In this document: positions 1 to 36,765 of the stretch, one piece after another
How the letters are laid out: each line of letters starts with the position of its first letter
Numbering within the stretch: the stretch's first letter is position 1
NCBI RefSeq assembly: GCF_041734735.1
Contig: NC_134896.1
Span: 37,542,539-37,606,538, forward strand
Reading direction: 5' to 3'
Source of the DNA: Babylonia areolata
Taxonomy: Eukaryota; Mollusca; Gastropoda; Neogastropoda; Buccinidae
Length of the DNA stretch: 64,000 nt
Translations under genes and position numbers: made by a program
The notes under the pieces: generated by a model
Database searches by the model: none
Told to the model about the DNA's origin: nothing
Seen by the model: the letters and a program-made list of their open reading frames with translations, nothing else

Positions 1-11
1 TCAAAGTATGC

Positions 12-93
<82 letters not shown>

Positions 94-194
94 CGTGTGT
101 TCATATTCGTGGTTGTTAGGGGAGTGTTTTTGCATGTGTGTGTGTGTGTGTTAGTGTGTGTGTTAGTGTGTGCGCGAGCGCGCGTGTGTGTGTG

Positions 195-237
<43 letters not shown>

Positions 238-397
238 CTGTCTGTCCGTCTGTCTGTCTGTCTATCTGCGTCTGTGTGTCTGTGTCGTGTCTGTCTGTGT
301 CTGTGTATCTATCTTTGTGTGTGTCTAACTCTGAATGTGTGTGTGTGTGTGTGTGTGTGTGTGAGTGAGTGAGTGTCTGTGGGAGGAGGGGGTTGTG

Positions 398-449
<52 letters not shown>

Positions 450-772
450 TAATTATGTATATGCATGTTAGGGTATTGTTGTGGATGGATCGATGCATAT
501 ATATTTTATGCATGTGTGTATATATGTATGTATGTCCGTATATTTATATCCATGATTGTATGTACATTATGAATGGGTGAACATGTGTGAGTGTGTATTT
601 ATGTACGCATTCATCTTTACAACTAGTTTTTACTTGAATATTTGAACTTATTCACTTGATGTTTGCTTTGTTAATAGCATGTACATAAAAACTTCTTTTG
701 TGTCACATGAAAAAGTATGGCTTTTTTATTTCATAAACAAATGAGACCTGCAGCGCATCATTGCTAAATCAT

Positions 773-857
<85 letters not shown>

Positions 858-1530
858 ACTCGACCCATTTTCTACCGGCCCAACACACATACACACATGC
901 GCGTGCACAGACACGCAAGAAACGAACATGCACACGCACGCCCACACGCACAGACACGTGCAACATGGACATTCCTCGCAGACACAGGAACAGAAATGGA
1001 AGTTGAGTGGTTGAGCGTTTGTTGTTGTTGTTTGTTTGTTGTTGTTGTTGTTGTTTGTTTGTTTTTGTTGTTGTTGTTTGTTTTTGTTGTTGTTGTTTGT
1101 TTGTTTTTGTTGTTGTTGTTTGTTTTTGTTGTTGTTTGTTTGTTTTTGTTGTTGATGTTTGTTGTTGTTGTAGTTTGTGTTTTGTTGTTGTTTTTTCGTT
1201 GTTGTTGCTTGTTTTTGTTGTTGTTGTTTGTTTTTGTTGTTGATGTTTGCTGTTGATGTTGTTGTTTGTGTTTTGTTGTTGTTGTTGTTTGTTTGTTTTT
1301 GTTGTTGTTGTTTTTGTTTGTTTTTGTTGTTGTTGTTTGTTTTTGTTGTTGATGTTTGTTATTGTTTTGTCGTTGTTGTTGTTTGTTTTTGTTGTTGATG
1401 TTTTGTTGTTGTTGTTGTTGTTTGTGTTTTGTTGTTTGTTGTTGTTTTTGTTTTTGTTTTGTTGTGTTTTGTTGTTGTTGTTGTTTGTTTGTTTGTTTTG
1501 TTTGTTGTTGTTTTTGTTTGTTTGTCAACA
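1..1530. repeat. Microsatellite cluster
   Basis: Four simple-repeat blocks follow one another: (TA)n at 14-87, a TG/TGTC/TGTCC complex at 131-450, (CA)n at 776-855, and a TTG/TTTG block at 1018-1526. Open frames here encode only low-complexity Cys/Val or His/Thr strings and are not genes. The gap 450-775 shows nothing recognisable. Confidence 0.95.
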
Positions 1531-1974
1531 GCAGATGCGGTTTAGCATTGTATATGGATTAGAACACACGCTTTGACACCTCCTTGAAACTGAAATGGGG
1601 ATGGGGTTGGAAAATGGGGGGGGGGGATAATAGACAGGGGAAAAAAAACAGAACGACTGGGTAAATCTGATGTATTCATTGTGTTAGATGTGTTACTGTG
1701 AAATGATAATGATGTGGATGTATGTGTATGATTCATAATCTGTGATTCATCATTTTTGCATGTTACATTCTGTAGCGAGTTTTAATATGCATACTAATAG
1801 TGATGATTGATGTTGCTTTGACATGCCTGTGTGTCTTTTAACGACGTCACATTGTGATTTCTCATGATGAAGAATACATGACCTGGTTTGATCAGGCATC
1901 GCTTTTTTTTTGCTTTTTTTTTCAAAACGCTGGGTTCCCTTGGAGTTAGTGAGTTCTGTCACGTGGTACACCTG
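1531..1974. other. Non-coding stretch, nothing recognised
   Basis: AT-rich sequence with a G run at 1616-1626 and short T runs near 1901-1921. No exon, repeat match inside the window or RNA gene was seen. It should lie in an iGluR intron, because the amino-terminal exons of that gene must be further left. Confidence 0.5.
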
Positions 1975-2336
1975 TCTGTGGCGCCTTACATCAGAGACTG
2001 ACGTAAGTTTACAGCTGGACCAACAAACACAGTGAGAGCTGTATGACCGACAGTTTCTCCGATGCAAGGAGAATTCATTTACAGCATAGTCTTTTGTCAA
2101 GGACATTGACTCTAAAACTAGCAGGCAAGATTGCACAGGCTCTCAGTGCTGCAGCCCCGGGGGCTAGCTGGCCTTTTGGGGGGGGGGGGGGCGGGGGGGG
2201 GGGCATCCCAACGCCGACTGTCCTAAAACCCTCTTGGCCGAGAGGGTGGGGATGTAATCAAATTTTAAAACAGGCAGTCGGGACAGCAGGTGCCTCCTCA
2301 GCTGTTCTGTTGGTCACAGTGGGACACGACTGACTA
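1975..2336 (+). repeat. Interspersed repeat family F, copy 1
   Basis: About 360 bp that reappears in reverse orientation at 18,195-18,560. Both copies share a block reading CCAACGCCGACTGTCCTAAA (or its complement), followed by CTCTTGGCCGAGAGGGT, and end near GACACGACTGACTAT. A G run at 2178-2202 interrupts this copy and a short CATA run follows it, as a 3' tail might. No coding capacity is visible, so it may be a SINE or a non-autonomous element. Confidence 0.6.
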
Positions 2337-2862
2337 TCTTACATACATACATACATGATGGAGTCTCCCATTGGACCGATGGATGAGTAGGCAGGCAGGC
2401 TTATCTGTCGGTGTGTGTTCTCATATGGGAGAAGAGGCCGATTCTGGATGCGCAGCACTTCCCACATGTTTAAGGGCTAGCTGATATTAGCCTGGTTGCC
2501 TGACCAGCACAGGTAACTTTTCTTTTTAGTGAAGAGGAGTTGTGCAGACCCTTCCCCCACTCTCTCACCTACCGACGCTCAGAGACCCACAGGTGCAGAT
2601 ACTGCCACGTGTAGAACGGCCTCGGCAGATCCAGGTTTTTTCTTCGGAGTTCTGTCTCCTAGGAGGACTTCCAGCCAAAGATAAGAGCTCCCCCTGCCCT
2701 TTGGTCATCCTCTTCCGCTTCCACAGCCATTGAGAAAGGTTTCCTCCTCCGCCTGGTCCGTCGTTGGGAGACTTCACATGCGGCAGGTAGTACTGGGTTA
2801 CATGGTACCAGAAGCAAGGGCTATGCCCCTGACCTGACACAAATACATACATACATACATAC
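2337..2862. other. Unassigned segment between CATA runs
   Basis: A segment bounded by CATA runs at 2341-2356 and 2842-2862. It is GC-richer than its surroundings. It may extend repeat F or be a separate insertion whose target runs became the two CATA tracts. I see no convincing exon in it. Confidence 0.3.
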
Positions 2863-2921
2863 GGCTGTTTATCTGGTTGGGCGAGGCTGCTCTGACCCGT
2901 GAGTTTCTGTTGGACTTGCAG

Positions 2922-26460
<23,539 letters not shown>

Positions 26461-26957
26461 CCGGAGCTTAATTGTAAGACATCCGCATTGTTGGTGAAAC
26501 ACACGGTTTGATTTATTTGGCCTCCCCTTAAAAAAAATCAACACTTCACTTGAAAAAAATCAAATATTGTCATGCTTGTCATGATACACAATGATTACCT
26601 CTTTTTGTGCTTGATTTAGACACACACACACACACCAAGAACAAATTGGCTATTTGTTGTTGTTTTTTTGTTTGTTGGTTTTTTCATCTGATGCATGGTT
26701 GTGTACTTATTCAAACTGATAAGAGATCACATTGCAGAGAAAAACAAAGAGCAAGGAATCCGTTTACTGGCAAGTCAATGCAGACTTGAGGCATTTACAT
26801 ACTGTCCTGTTCATTTTAAACCAAGTCAGCTTCTCTTGATCGTATCTAAAATGCTTGAAACTCTTTACTCAGTCATGTAGAGACTGTGTGACTTTATCAT
26901 TTCATACAGTATTATTTCTGCCAGCTCACTCTCCACTAACGTGAAGTTCTTTTGTTA
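26461..26957. other. Candidate iGluR 3' UTR
   Basis: AT-rich unique sequence with a CACA run at 26,620-26,635. No further exon recognised. Confidence 0.4.
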
Positions 26958-27083
26958 AGGAGGAAGGTGGCAGAATGGTTAAGACGCTCAGCTGCCAATA
27001 CAGAGAGTCCGTGAGGGTGTGGGTTCGAATCCCGCTCTCGCCCTTTCTCCTAAGTTTGACTGGAAAATCAAACTGAGCGTCTA

Positions 27084-27114
<31 letters not shown>

Positions 27115-27365
27115 CGTGTGCAGCACACACTTGGCGCACTGAAAAAGAACCCATGGCAACGAGAGTGTTGTCCTCTGGCGAAATTACGTAAAATGAAATC
27201 CACTTTCATAGGTACACAAATATGTAAGCATGCACTCGAGGCCTGACTAAGCGCGTTGGGTTATGCTGCTGGTCAGGCATCTGCTCAACAGATGTGGTGT
27301 AGCGTGTATGGATTTGTCCGAACGCAGTGACGCCTCCTTGAGAAAGTGAAACTGAAACTGAAACT
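26958..27365 (+). repeat. SINE-C, full copy
   Basis: Head GGAAGGTGGCAGAATGGTTA with B box GGGTTCGAATCCCGC, then GTTTGACTGGAAAATCAAAC, CTTTCGGATGAGACG, AAAAAGAACCCATGGC, and end GACGCCTCCTTGAGAAAG followed by AACTGAAACTGAAAC. This is the best-preserved SINE-C in the window. Confidence 0.93.
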
Positions 27366-27692
27366 CTTTTGTTAAGTTCCCTCTGCCCTTTTTCTACATT
27401 GTGTGTGTTGAGTTTTGTTCTTGATTTTAGACAAGGAAATAAGTGGAAACCACTGCAAGAGAGAAAATGAATTAGCAAATGGATGACTGAGCAAATGAGC
27501 GTAAATATGTGCATATGTAAATGTAAAGTTGTTATATTCCTTAGTGTGTCTGTGTGTCTGCACAAGTGTTAAGATGTGTCTGTATGCACGTACAAAGGGT
27601 TTTGTTTATACTTGTGTGCACATGCATTCACGTATGCACATGTGTGTTGGAGCTGCAATATGTTTTTGTGTACCTTCTCTTTTTTTAAGCAA

Positions 27693-27698
27693 AATAAA
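27693..27698 (+). promoter_or_regulatory. Candidate poly(A) signal AATAAA
   Basis: AATAAA downstream of the iGluR stop on the same strand; TTC/TTTT-rich sequence follows. Other AATAAA-like words exist nearby, so use is unproven. Confidence 0.3.
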
Positions 27699-27715
27699 TG
27701 AAACAGCGACAGGGT

Positions 27716-29760
27716 GTCATCAGCAATTCAATCAAGACAGCTCATAATAATTTCTTTTCACATGTACATTATGTTGCAGAAAGTATCCAAGATCACAAGC
27801 TTCAAATGATAATATAATTATTCAGTCTGTTTAATTTCATCATGACAGGTCTGATTCCAATCATGTATTTATCAGGCATTATGTAGGATCGAATTCAGCT
27901 CCATGAATATTCATGCAGTCTTTCTCTCTCTCTCTCTCTCCATAAAAACATAAGATAGTGTGCATCATACCATCTCTCTTTCTGTCTCTCATCACATACA
28001 CATTTAACTTTTCCTTTCCTTTATTTAATTTGGATTTGGGTGTGTGTGTGTGTGTGTGATGAACAGTTCCCATATGCCTGTGTAGTGTGATTTAATCTCT
28101 TGAAACCTGTAGTGTTGGATTTTAACATTTTACATATTTGCCATTTCATTCATGGATATGATTGTGTATGACTGGTTGACTGCAGTCAAAAGTTACAAAT
28201 TTTCTTGATCTGCAATCTATAAATTTCTTTAACTTTCTGGGTAGTAATGTAAACTTTGTCTTTCATACTTTTGAATTGCTGCTTGTCTTTAAAAAAAAAC
28301 AAAAAAACAATGTTATACAATCGAGACCAGTATAATGTATAATATTTGTTAGCATTGTTTTGTTCCAACTGCTAAAATGCCTTAACCTGTGAGTGTTTAA
28401 TTTGGCATTTGCATTCTAATAGTTGTGTGTGCACATGTCATTAAATGTATGCTGAGTGTGTGTGAGAGAGAGAGAGAGATAAGATTGATTGCACACTGTA
28501 TATGACTAACAGTATTTTAATCAAAGCTGTATATGTTTCAGCTTTCAAATTCAGCTAGCTCTCGATCCTGATGGAGAGAGAATTTCAAAATGAAAATAAA
28601 TTCTATCTGCCAGTCTTATCAATGCAATGAATGTTAAAGAAATTAAACAAAAAAATTCATTACACACATGAATTCATGCTTGTATTTGAAAACACTCTCA
28701 CATTTTCAGACAAAAAAATCTATTTTCTCACCTTTTGTCTGAAAAAGTCACAAAAATAACATAAATCATAAAAACTCGCACAACGAATGATTCAACACCA
28801 TTCCATCCAAGATGGACAAAGATGGATTAAAATCAACAGAATGTACACACTCTTTTCCAATTCAGTGTCCAAAATATAAATACACACTTGTACACCAAAC
28901 TCCCAACAAATAAATCATGTTATGAATCCCAACAGACAACAAAGACAACAAACCTGCTGTGAATTCAAAATAGCATTATTCAACTCACTTTTCATACTCC
29001 TTTCATTCTGGATTGTGTGTGCATGAGTGTGAGTGTGTGAGCATGTACATACACATATCTTTCTAAATCTGAATAGAAGCAACTACCGTTCACATACATA
29101 AAATGAATGAATTTCAAATCCACTCGTACACAACTTTTCTGTTTGTAATAACAACAGCCTATCTATAACATCAATCAGCTTAAAGCAAGATACAAAATTA
29201 AATGTCATATAAAATTAACTATTTCACAATGAATGACATCAGCTGTGATATTCCGAACACTGTGATATGGATGCAGAATGTTAAATCAGCAGACTGTCAC
29301 ATTAAGGACTGTAAAGTTTTCTTTCATATCCCAAAATAAGGTGTAAAATCTGTGTAATCAATAAAGCAATAGACAAACTCACATCCATTCATCAGTCAAA
29401 AATAAAAAAAAGACAACCATCTTGAGGCAAATCACTACCAAAGAAAAACAAAATGTCACAAAGTTTCTTCACAAGAGGAACAGACAACCGCACGTGTTGT
29501 TTCTCATCAACCATATAGCTTTCAGTCCAGTTTCTGTTTCAAGGACACATCACAGCATATGGCTTGATCTATATTTCACCCTTGGTAAGTGTGAGTGTGA
29601 TGACCGGGTCACAAAGTGTCTGCCTATGAAGCCAGTAATTTAACCTGAAACAACAAGTGCTCTCCATCAGCTGCCATAGCAAATAGGTTTGTGTCACTGA
29701 AAACATGGATAAAGTTTCTACACTATGTGATGATTTTTTTTTTTTTTTTTTTAAATAACT
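27716..29760. other. Unique AT-rich intergenic/3' UTR sequence
   Basis: Few repeats apart from short CTCT (27,921-27,940), TG (28,040-28,058) and GAGA (28,465-28,478) runs. On the minus strand AATAAA occurs around 28,020. It could be the distal 3' UTR of KLHDC3, but nothing in sequence fixes its end. Confidence 0.35.
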
Positions 29761-30470
29761 GCAAGATTTTTAGCCCCTGTCAGCCTCCTACTAAGAGCTG
29801 TGATCTGTGCTCTAATGGGAAGACTGGGACCACCTAGTCGAGCGTCATCCACTTCACTGACACATCTTTGGGAGTTGTGCTCATGTTTGCTGACCAACAC
29901 TGCAGGTGTCTGTATCTCTCAGGCCCGGTTGATGCCTGAATGTATTATGAGTGAAAGGAAAAAGACTACAGTCTTTCCAAGTTGTCACAAACTTAAAGGG
30001 ACCTCCACTCTACTGTACTATGCATATATACGAAAAAGACTGTTCTTTGTCTACGGCCTTTCATGCCCTGCTCTAACGATGACCCGTTTCCATTCCCCCT
30101 CCACTTCCACGCATGTTACAAGTTCCTGTCTAATTCAGGGTCTTTGAAAGGTTTCATGGGGACTCACAAGGAATGTGGTGCCAGTCTCCACTCCATTCAC
30201 TCGAGTTCAACAGACCTATAACTATTACTGCTATGGGGCTTAGCTGTCTGTGCACTGATTCTGCTGAATCAGAACAAGCACAACAGAACATCCCCAAATG
30301 AACTCAGCAGCAGTCCAGTCACCTTGAGGCAGGCTAAATCTGTGGACTGCCTGTGCTGTCTGCGACAGAAGGAACTCAAGTATGGCTGACTAGGGGTGGG
30401 GGGTGATTCAGGATGAGCCACATGGAGTTAATGTCACTGAAACAAAAAAATATATATCTGATTGTCTGAT
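29761..30470 (+). repeat. Interspersed repeat family E, copy 2
   Basis: The right two-thirds (29,990-30,460) match 22,115-22,590 with landmarks GGCCTTTCATGCCCTGCTCT and GTGGACTGCCTGTGC, ending in an A-rich tail. The left part may be the 5' portion of the element, not seen in copy 1. Confidence 0.6.
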
Positions 30471-32684
30471 CTTGGAAAAAAAAAAGGTCTTTTTTTCTTG
30501 TTGTGTGAGTCTTACAACCCTCCAATTTTTTCCCCACACTGCTTTTTTTTTTTTTTTTTTTTTACAGTAGGTCCTCCTATTTCCTTTTTCTTAACATTCT
30601 TCCACTGAATGCAATAAACAAATATTCAAAAACAGAACTCCTAAATACATATTCAGGAGAAAGTATACAAGTATACATGTTACCAATGATATGCGACCAG
30701 TTCACTTGCTTCTCTCACACACACACACACACACACACCACACACACGCGCGCGCGCGCACGCACGCACGCACGCAAACGCACAGATACATGTCAATATA
30801 TACACAGCATGATTTTGCAGTCGCCCTGAAGTGTAAAGAACAGTTCCACCAGGATTCCAATCCTGCATTGGTTGTCTACATCGGTAAAGGGCATCGCCCT
30901 TCATGAGGCTTAGAACAGCGCCGTTAAGTGAGTTGTTTCATACAAAATAAATCAACACAAAAAAGGACTGTTTTATATCACGTCAATCAATCAATAAATA
31001 AACAAATGAAAATAAAATTGTTCTTTTCTCAGGGGGAAAAAAAACCTTCTCTGCTGCTTTTAGCCATGTCATGTGTGTCTTTTTTGTTTACATGTTATTC
31101 TAATGTGTTGTATCTGAATTATTCAGCACTATGTTTATGTCCATTTTAAAAATAACAACACATGAGTAGTACTTGGGAAGAAAAATTCTCCAAAGGGCTT
31201 CACCTTTTGCAACCACCATTTTATTTTAAAACTGATATGATTTTACACTCCTCCAAAATGGTAGCTGAAAAAAAAACCCAGCAAATATCATTCTCAAAAT
31301 AAATAAAAGCAGAAGTGGAAGTAACCAAGAGACCAATATCAGATAATGAATTTGACGGTTTCCTAACAACACTTCACTGAAAACCAAAAGCGGGTATAAG
31401 CATTGAGGTTACATAATCTACTACTTTCTTAGAGATTTAAAAGCATACACCAGAAAGATATGATAAAATGTCTACACAATTCAATCAAACCATGTTTTTG
31501 CTTCCTGTCATGAAAGAGGTTTCGTCACACTCATAACCTATAGCGAAACAATGTGTCTAATGAAATAACTGAACAAGGCAGCCTATATTTCACTCTCCAT
31601 TATGGAGACAAATTTCTGAGTCCTGTCCTTATCATGATTTTACAGCTTGGATATATCATAACAAAAAGTGCAAACACTTTTGGAACTCTCTAGACAGAAG
31701 CCAACATGGACACACGGGCTGGTAATCGTTTTGTCTTTATGAATGCTCACCAAATCCTTTCTAATGAATCTGAACTACTCGCACTTTCATGTCTCCTAAT
31801 ACTTTGGCCATCAAGTATTTTCTTTTTTATGACCTTCCCATTACAAGCTAGATCTGAGAACTCACACCATCTAAACAACACAATGAAACAAAACTGAATC
31901 TGCACACCAGAAAACACTCAATGATGATTTTGCTAATCTGGCAATGGACTGACAAGACATTTGAAAATCAGATTTCTGGAATACATCTCGCCACACTTGC
32001 ATCACAACACAAGAAAAGCAAAACCTACAGAGAGGAAAAGCAGTCGGGAAAGAATAAAAAAAATGTTTGAGAAAAATCTTTTGATCTAAGAAAATGAAAC
32101 TAGAAAACCCCTATACATGACTGCATGACTAATGAGATACAGGAACGAACCTGGTCAGTTCACTGTGAAATTCTGCCTACGCTGGCTTCCAACTGATTGT
32201 GCCAGTCTTCCAACCTCACATTGTAGAAGATTCTGAGCTGGTAAACTGAGGACGGTACTCTTCTCCACAATCAAAATCAAACCAACTAAATGCACTGGCC
32301 ACGATTTTCTGTGAAAAACTGTGCATAGAAGTAAGTGTCCAACACAGAACGTATGTAAAAGGCCACAGTTCATCGGAGCATGGCAACATTGCAGTAGCGG
32401 TGAACAGAGATCGTAACTGCAGGGAACATGTGAGTACCCATATAGGCTCACTCTTTTCCATGTAAGCCTTCAAACCTACCAACCCCAACCCCCTAAACCT
32501 CTTTTTTTGAAACTCACCACACTTAACAAAGACCTCACATGAGATGATTATATTCACCAATATTAGCTTGTATTAAAAACTTTCTTTTGTGAACAATTCT
32601 TATAGCATTCATATCCATTTCTTTTTCAATACATTCTAAAATACAGATTCAAGTGTACAGATCAATGCAAATTCAATTGTGCAG
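30471..32684. other. Unique AT-rich intergenic/3' UTR sequence
   Basis: Homopolymer T at 30,540-30,563, a CA/CG run at 30,717-30,775 and otherwise unique sequence. No conserved coding segment was seen on either strand. Confidence 0.4.
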
Positions 32685-33092
32685 ATCCATGGAGAATGTG
32701 GCAAGTGGATAAGATGCTCATCTGCCAATACAGTGTCCATGAGGGTCTGGATTTGATTCTTGCTCTTGCCCTTTCTCCCAAGTTTGACTGGAAAATCAAA
32801 CTGAGTGTCTTGTCATTCAGATGAGATGATAAACTGAGCACCTGTACACAGCTCGCACATGGCATACTGAAAAAGAAGCCATGGTAACTAAAGTGTTGTC
32901 CTCTGGCAAAATTGAGCAGAAGAATCCACTCTGATAGGAAGACAAATAAATATGCATGTAGAGTCGAGGCCTGAATTGCTCATTGGGTTATGCTGCATTC
33001 AGGCATCTGCCTAGCAGATGTGGTGTAGCATGTATAGATTTTTCGGAATGCAGTGACGCCTCATTGAGAACCTGAAACTAAAACTGAAACAG
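32685..33092 (+). repeat. SINE-C, full copy (older)
   Basis: Head TGGCAAGTGGATAAGATGC, GTTTGACTGGAAAATCAAAC, GTCATTCAGATGAGATG and end GACGCCTCATTGAGAACC. It is more diverged than the 26,958 copy. Confidence 0.9.
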
Positions 33093-33404
33093 ATGAATGC
33101 ACACACAAAAAAAATTCTATCATGTCAGTATGAGCTATCTGCAGCATGATTATTTTACACAACTACAGAACAGGTACAACAACAAGGAGCCGGTTCTTTG
33201 GCAGACACTCTGCCCAAGGTGTTCATTCAAACACGCAATATAACAACACAATGATTACATGCAGCACAAAAAACTGGTGCAGAGAATACTGACGTGATTA
33301 ACGAAGTGGTAATCAGTGATAAAATAGTGTTATAACCGAAGCATGACTTCAGTGTATGTGTATGTGTGTACAAAAAAATCCAATTGTCTCCCCCACACCC
33401 CAAA

Positions 33405-33405
33405 A

Positions 33406-33456
<51 letters not shown>

Positions 33457-33460
33457 AACA
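33405..33460. repeat. (CA)n(GA)n microsatellite
   Basis: A CA run followed by a GA run. The flanks 33,093-33,924 are otherwise unique. Confidence 0.95.
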
Positions 33461-33924
33461 GCAACAATGTCAACAAATCCAGTTAACAATGGTGGAATGC
33501 CTAAAGTTTCACACTATGCACAGAACACCCACCAGCCAAGCACAGCTAACTGCCTGCCTCCACACACAAACATAGACACAGGTGAGTCTGGCACAGCTGC
33601 TGGCACTGGCCCATCATCAAAACATCCATTCAAGCCGTATTGCACAGACTCGCATCACATTTTTCATAGGAACACCCCTCACTACCTCCCCTCTCCATCA
33701 GCCCCCTCCTGCCCCACTCATTTACATAATAAAAGGTTATAAGGTCCTACAGACCATCAGGGTAGTGAATTCATAAGCATTGTGTCTAGGGCTCTGCACA
33801 GGATGGTGGAGGCCCAATATTCTCCTACCTTTCCCAGCTGAGGTCAGGTACCCATCTACATCTACTCCCTTCCCATCTCAAAATCCTGCTCCCCCTTCAC
33901 CAACCATTTCTACATTGTTACCTC

Positions 33925-35060
33925 TAGTCCAGCTGACTGTGCATTATATTATTGCTTTTAGTCAAGCTGACTGTGCATTATTGTTACTTCCAGTCCAGCC
34001 GATTGCGCATTATTGTTACTTCCAGTCCAGCCGACTGTGCATTATTGTTACTTCTAGTCCAGCCGACTGTGCATTATTGTTACTTCCAGTCCAGCCGACT
34101 GTGCATTATTGTTACTTCCAGTCCAGCCGACTGTGGTGTTGCTTCTAGTCCAGCTGACTGCTCATTATTGTTGCTTCTAGTCCAGCTGACTGCTCATTAT
34201 TGTTGCTTCTAGTCCAGCTGACTGCGCATTATATTATTGCTTCCAGTCCAGCCAACTGCTCATTATTGTTGCTTCCAGTCCAGCCGACTGTGGTGTTGCT
34301 TCTAGTCCAGCTGACTGTGGTGTTGCTTCTAGTCCAGCCGACTGTGGTGTTGCTTCTAGTCCAGCTGACTGTGGTTTTGCTTCTAGTCCAGCCTACTGCA
34401 CATCATTGTTACTTCTAGTCCAGCCTACTGCACATCATTGTTACTTCTAGTCCAGCCTACTGCGCATTATTGTTACTTCTAGTCCAGCCGACTGTGGTGT
34501 TGCTTCTAGTCCAGCCGCCTGTGGTGTTACTTCTTGTCCAGCCAACTGTGTTGCTTCTAGTCCAGCCTACTGTGGTGTTGCTTCTTGTCCAGCCTACTGC
34601 GCATTATTGTTACTTCTAGTCCAGCTGACTGTGGTGTTACTTCTAGTCCAGCCAACTGTGTTGCTTCTAGTCCAGCCTACTGTGGTGTTACTTCTAGTCC
34701 AGCCTACTGCGCATTATTGTTACTTCTAGTCCAGCCAACTGTGGTGTTACTTCTAGTCCAGCCGACTGTGGTGTTACTTCTAGTCCAGCCGACTGTGGTG
34801 TTACTTCTAGTCCAGCCTACTGCGCATTATTGTTACTTCTAGTCCAGCCGACTGTGGTGTTACTTCTAGTCCAGCTGACTGTGGTGTTACTTCTAGTCCA
34901 GCCGACTGTGGTGTTACTTCTAGTCCAGCCGACTGTGGTGTTACTTCTAGTCCAGCTGACTGTGGTGTTGCTTCTTGTCCAGCCGACTGTGGTTTTGCTT
35001 CTTGTCCAGCCGACTGTGCATTATTTTTGCTTCCAGTCCAGCCCACTGCGCATACTGTCC
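33925..35060. repeat. 1.1-kb minisatellite, two interleaved unit types
   Basis: About 40 copies of a core CTTCTAGTCCAGCCGACTG. It is followed either by TGGTGTTG/TGGTGTTA (about 27-bp unit) or TGCATTATTGTTA (about 32-bp unit). Runs of one unit type alternate with runs of the other. Confidence 0.95.
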
Positions 35061-35379
35061 AACTTAATACAAATCTGACTGCGTTAAAATACAAAACATC
35101 TGAAAAAAAAATCAATAAATGCAATGCAATTCATGACATATCTTAACCATTAAACTTCTTGTGGAAAATAAGACAAGGCTGTGCTGAGGATATCAGCCGT
35201 TCTGCTTATCATCACCATATTACAAAATAATGTTTAAAAAAAAAAAAAAAATCCAAAAAGGCCATACAGGAAAATAACACTGCAAAATAGACAGCTAGTG
35301 CTATCACTGACCCTTGACAACTATTGACCACAACAGACCACAACCAATGACCACTGCTAACAACCAATGACCAGAATAG

Positions 35380-36284
35380 AAGTACACACACACACACACA
35401 CACAACCACAAAAGTGCACAAAATGCTGCTGATCCAAAAAACGCCCTTACCGAGCGGTCACACAGGGAGAAAGTGACCTGCAGAGCTCCGTGTGAGCTGT
35501 GTTAGGGCAGTGAGGTGTGTGGCCTTTGACCCCCATGTTCAGTTATCATCGTCACTTAGTTTTCTTTCAGGGGAGTGGGCGTTTGGTAGGCAATGGATAC
35601 CATTTACACACCCGACAACACAAGCAACACCATACAATATTTTCTTCAGTGATGAGTCAGAATATTTACATAAGCACACACATGCGCACACGCACACACA
35701 CGCGCACATGGACATGCTTGCACTCACACATATATGTGCATACACATATACACATGCACACACATGCACACACACACACATGCATGTGCACACACATACA
35801 CACACACATATAAATGCACACACACGCACAAACACACAAGCATCTCCACACACAGACCAGAGGACGAAGCAGAACATAAAACACATGAATAACTAGTCAT
35901 CAATCTTAGTGAGCTGATGTACTACAAGCAAGACAAACATAGCGACACATAATATTATAAAATCTCCCCCCCACTGACAAAACAGGATTTTCTTTCTTGA
36001 TTTAGCAAACAAAACAAAAACAGAAAGATGTACATTATCACCTGTGTTCAACAGTCAACACTGAACATTAACACGTCTTTGTTTTACAGACTTGACACCT
36101 GTCACCTGGTTCAGTTAACAGTGGTTTCAGCTGTTTGTTGAGCAATACCTTTCTCACTTTGTCAGTGTGTCTGCGTTAGTTTTTGTGTGCATGTGTGCGT
36201 TTGTGTGTGTTCATGTGTGTGTGTGTGTGTGTGAGAGAGTGAGAGAGAAAGCGGAGTTTGCTGCCCTGTTTTGGGTGTGTGTAC

Positions 36285-36335
<51 letters not shown>
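35380..36335. repeat. CA- and TG-rich simple-repeat region
   Basis: CA run at 35,384-35,402, imperfect CACACG/CATA runs at 35,670-35,850, and TG runs at 36,185-36,232 and 36,283-36,332. No gene. Confidence 0.85.
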
Positions 36336-36704
36336 TTCCCACTAAGAAGGGGTGGTGATTGTTAAAGAATTGGTGAAAAAGAATATATGCATGCAAGTGA
36401 GATGAAAATTTATGTTTCATGATAGACAGAGAGAGAAACAGAAAGAGAGAGAGTATATGTGTGTGTGTGAGAGTCTTAGACAGACAGAGAGAAGAGAAAG
36501 AAAAAAGCAAAAGCAAGTCAGTGATATGGACAGAAACTGTGAGAGACATGTGCACGAGTGTGCATGTGTGTATGTATGTGTGTGTCTATGTGTCTGTGTA
36601 TCTGTGAGTCTGTGTGTGTGTAACTCTGTCCATTCCCGTCATCTAATATTTGTACGCAAGGAGAGGATGTTGCTATATACACAGCAGAGTGTCCTTTGTT
36701 GTCC

Positions 36705-36765
36705 TCAGCCATTGTTGAGCGCTCTGGAGATGGTGTTGTTCCTGGTCATCAGGTCCAGCTCCCAC
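36705..36765 (-). CDS. KLHDC3 exon 9 (C-terminus)
   Basis: Acceptor TGTACAG, then one base completing Arg368, 19 codons (WELDLMTRNNTISRALNNG) and TGA at 36,707-36,705. The C-terminal residue is Gly. Confidence 0.93.

Noticed and set aside
872-1528. Gln/Asn/Lys/Thr-rich 218-codon frame resembling a prion-like domain
   Set aside because: Antisense reading of a TTG/TTTG simple repeat; no start context, no neighbours.
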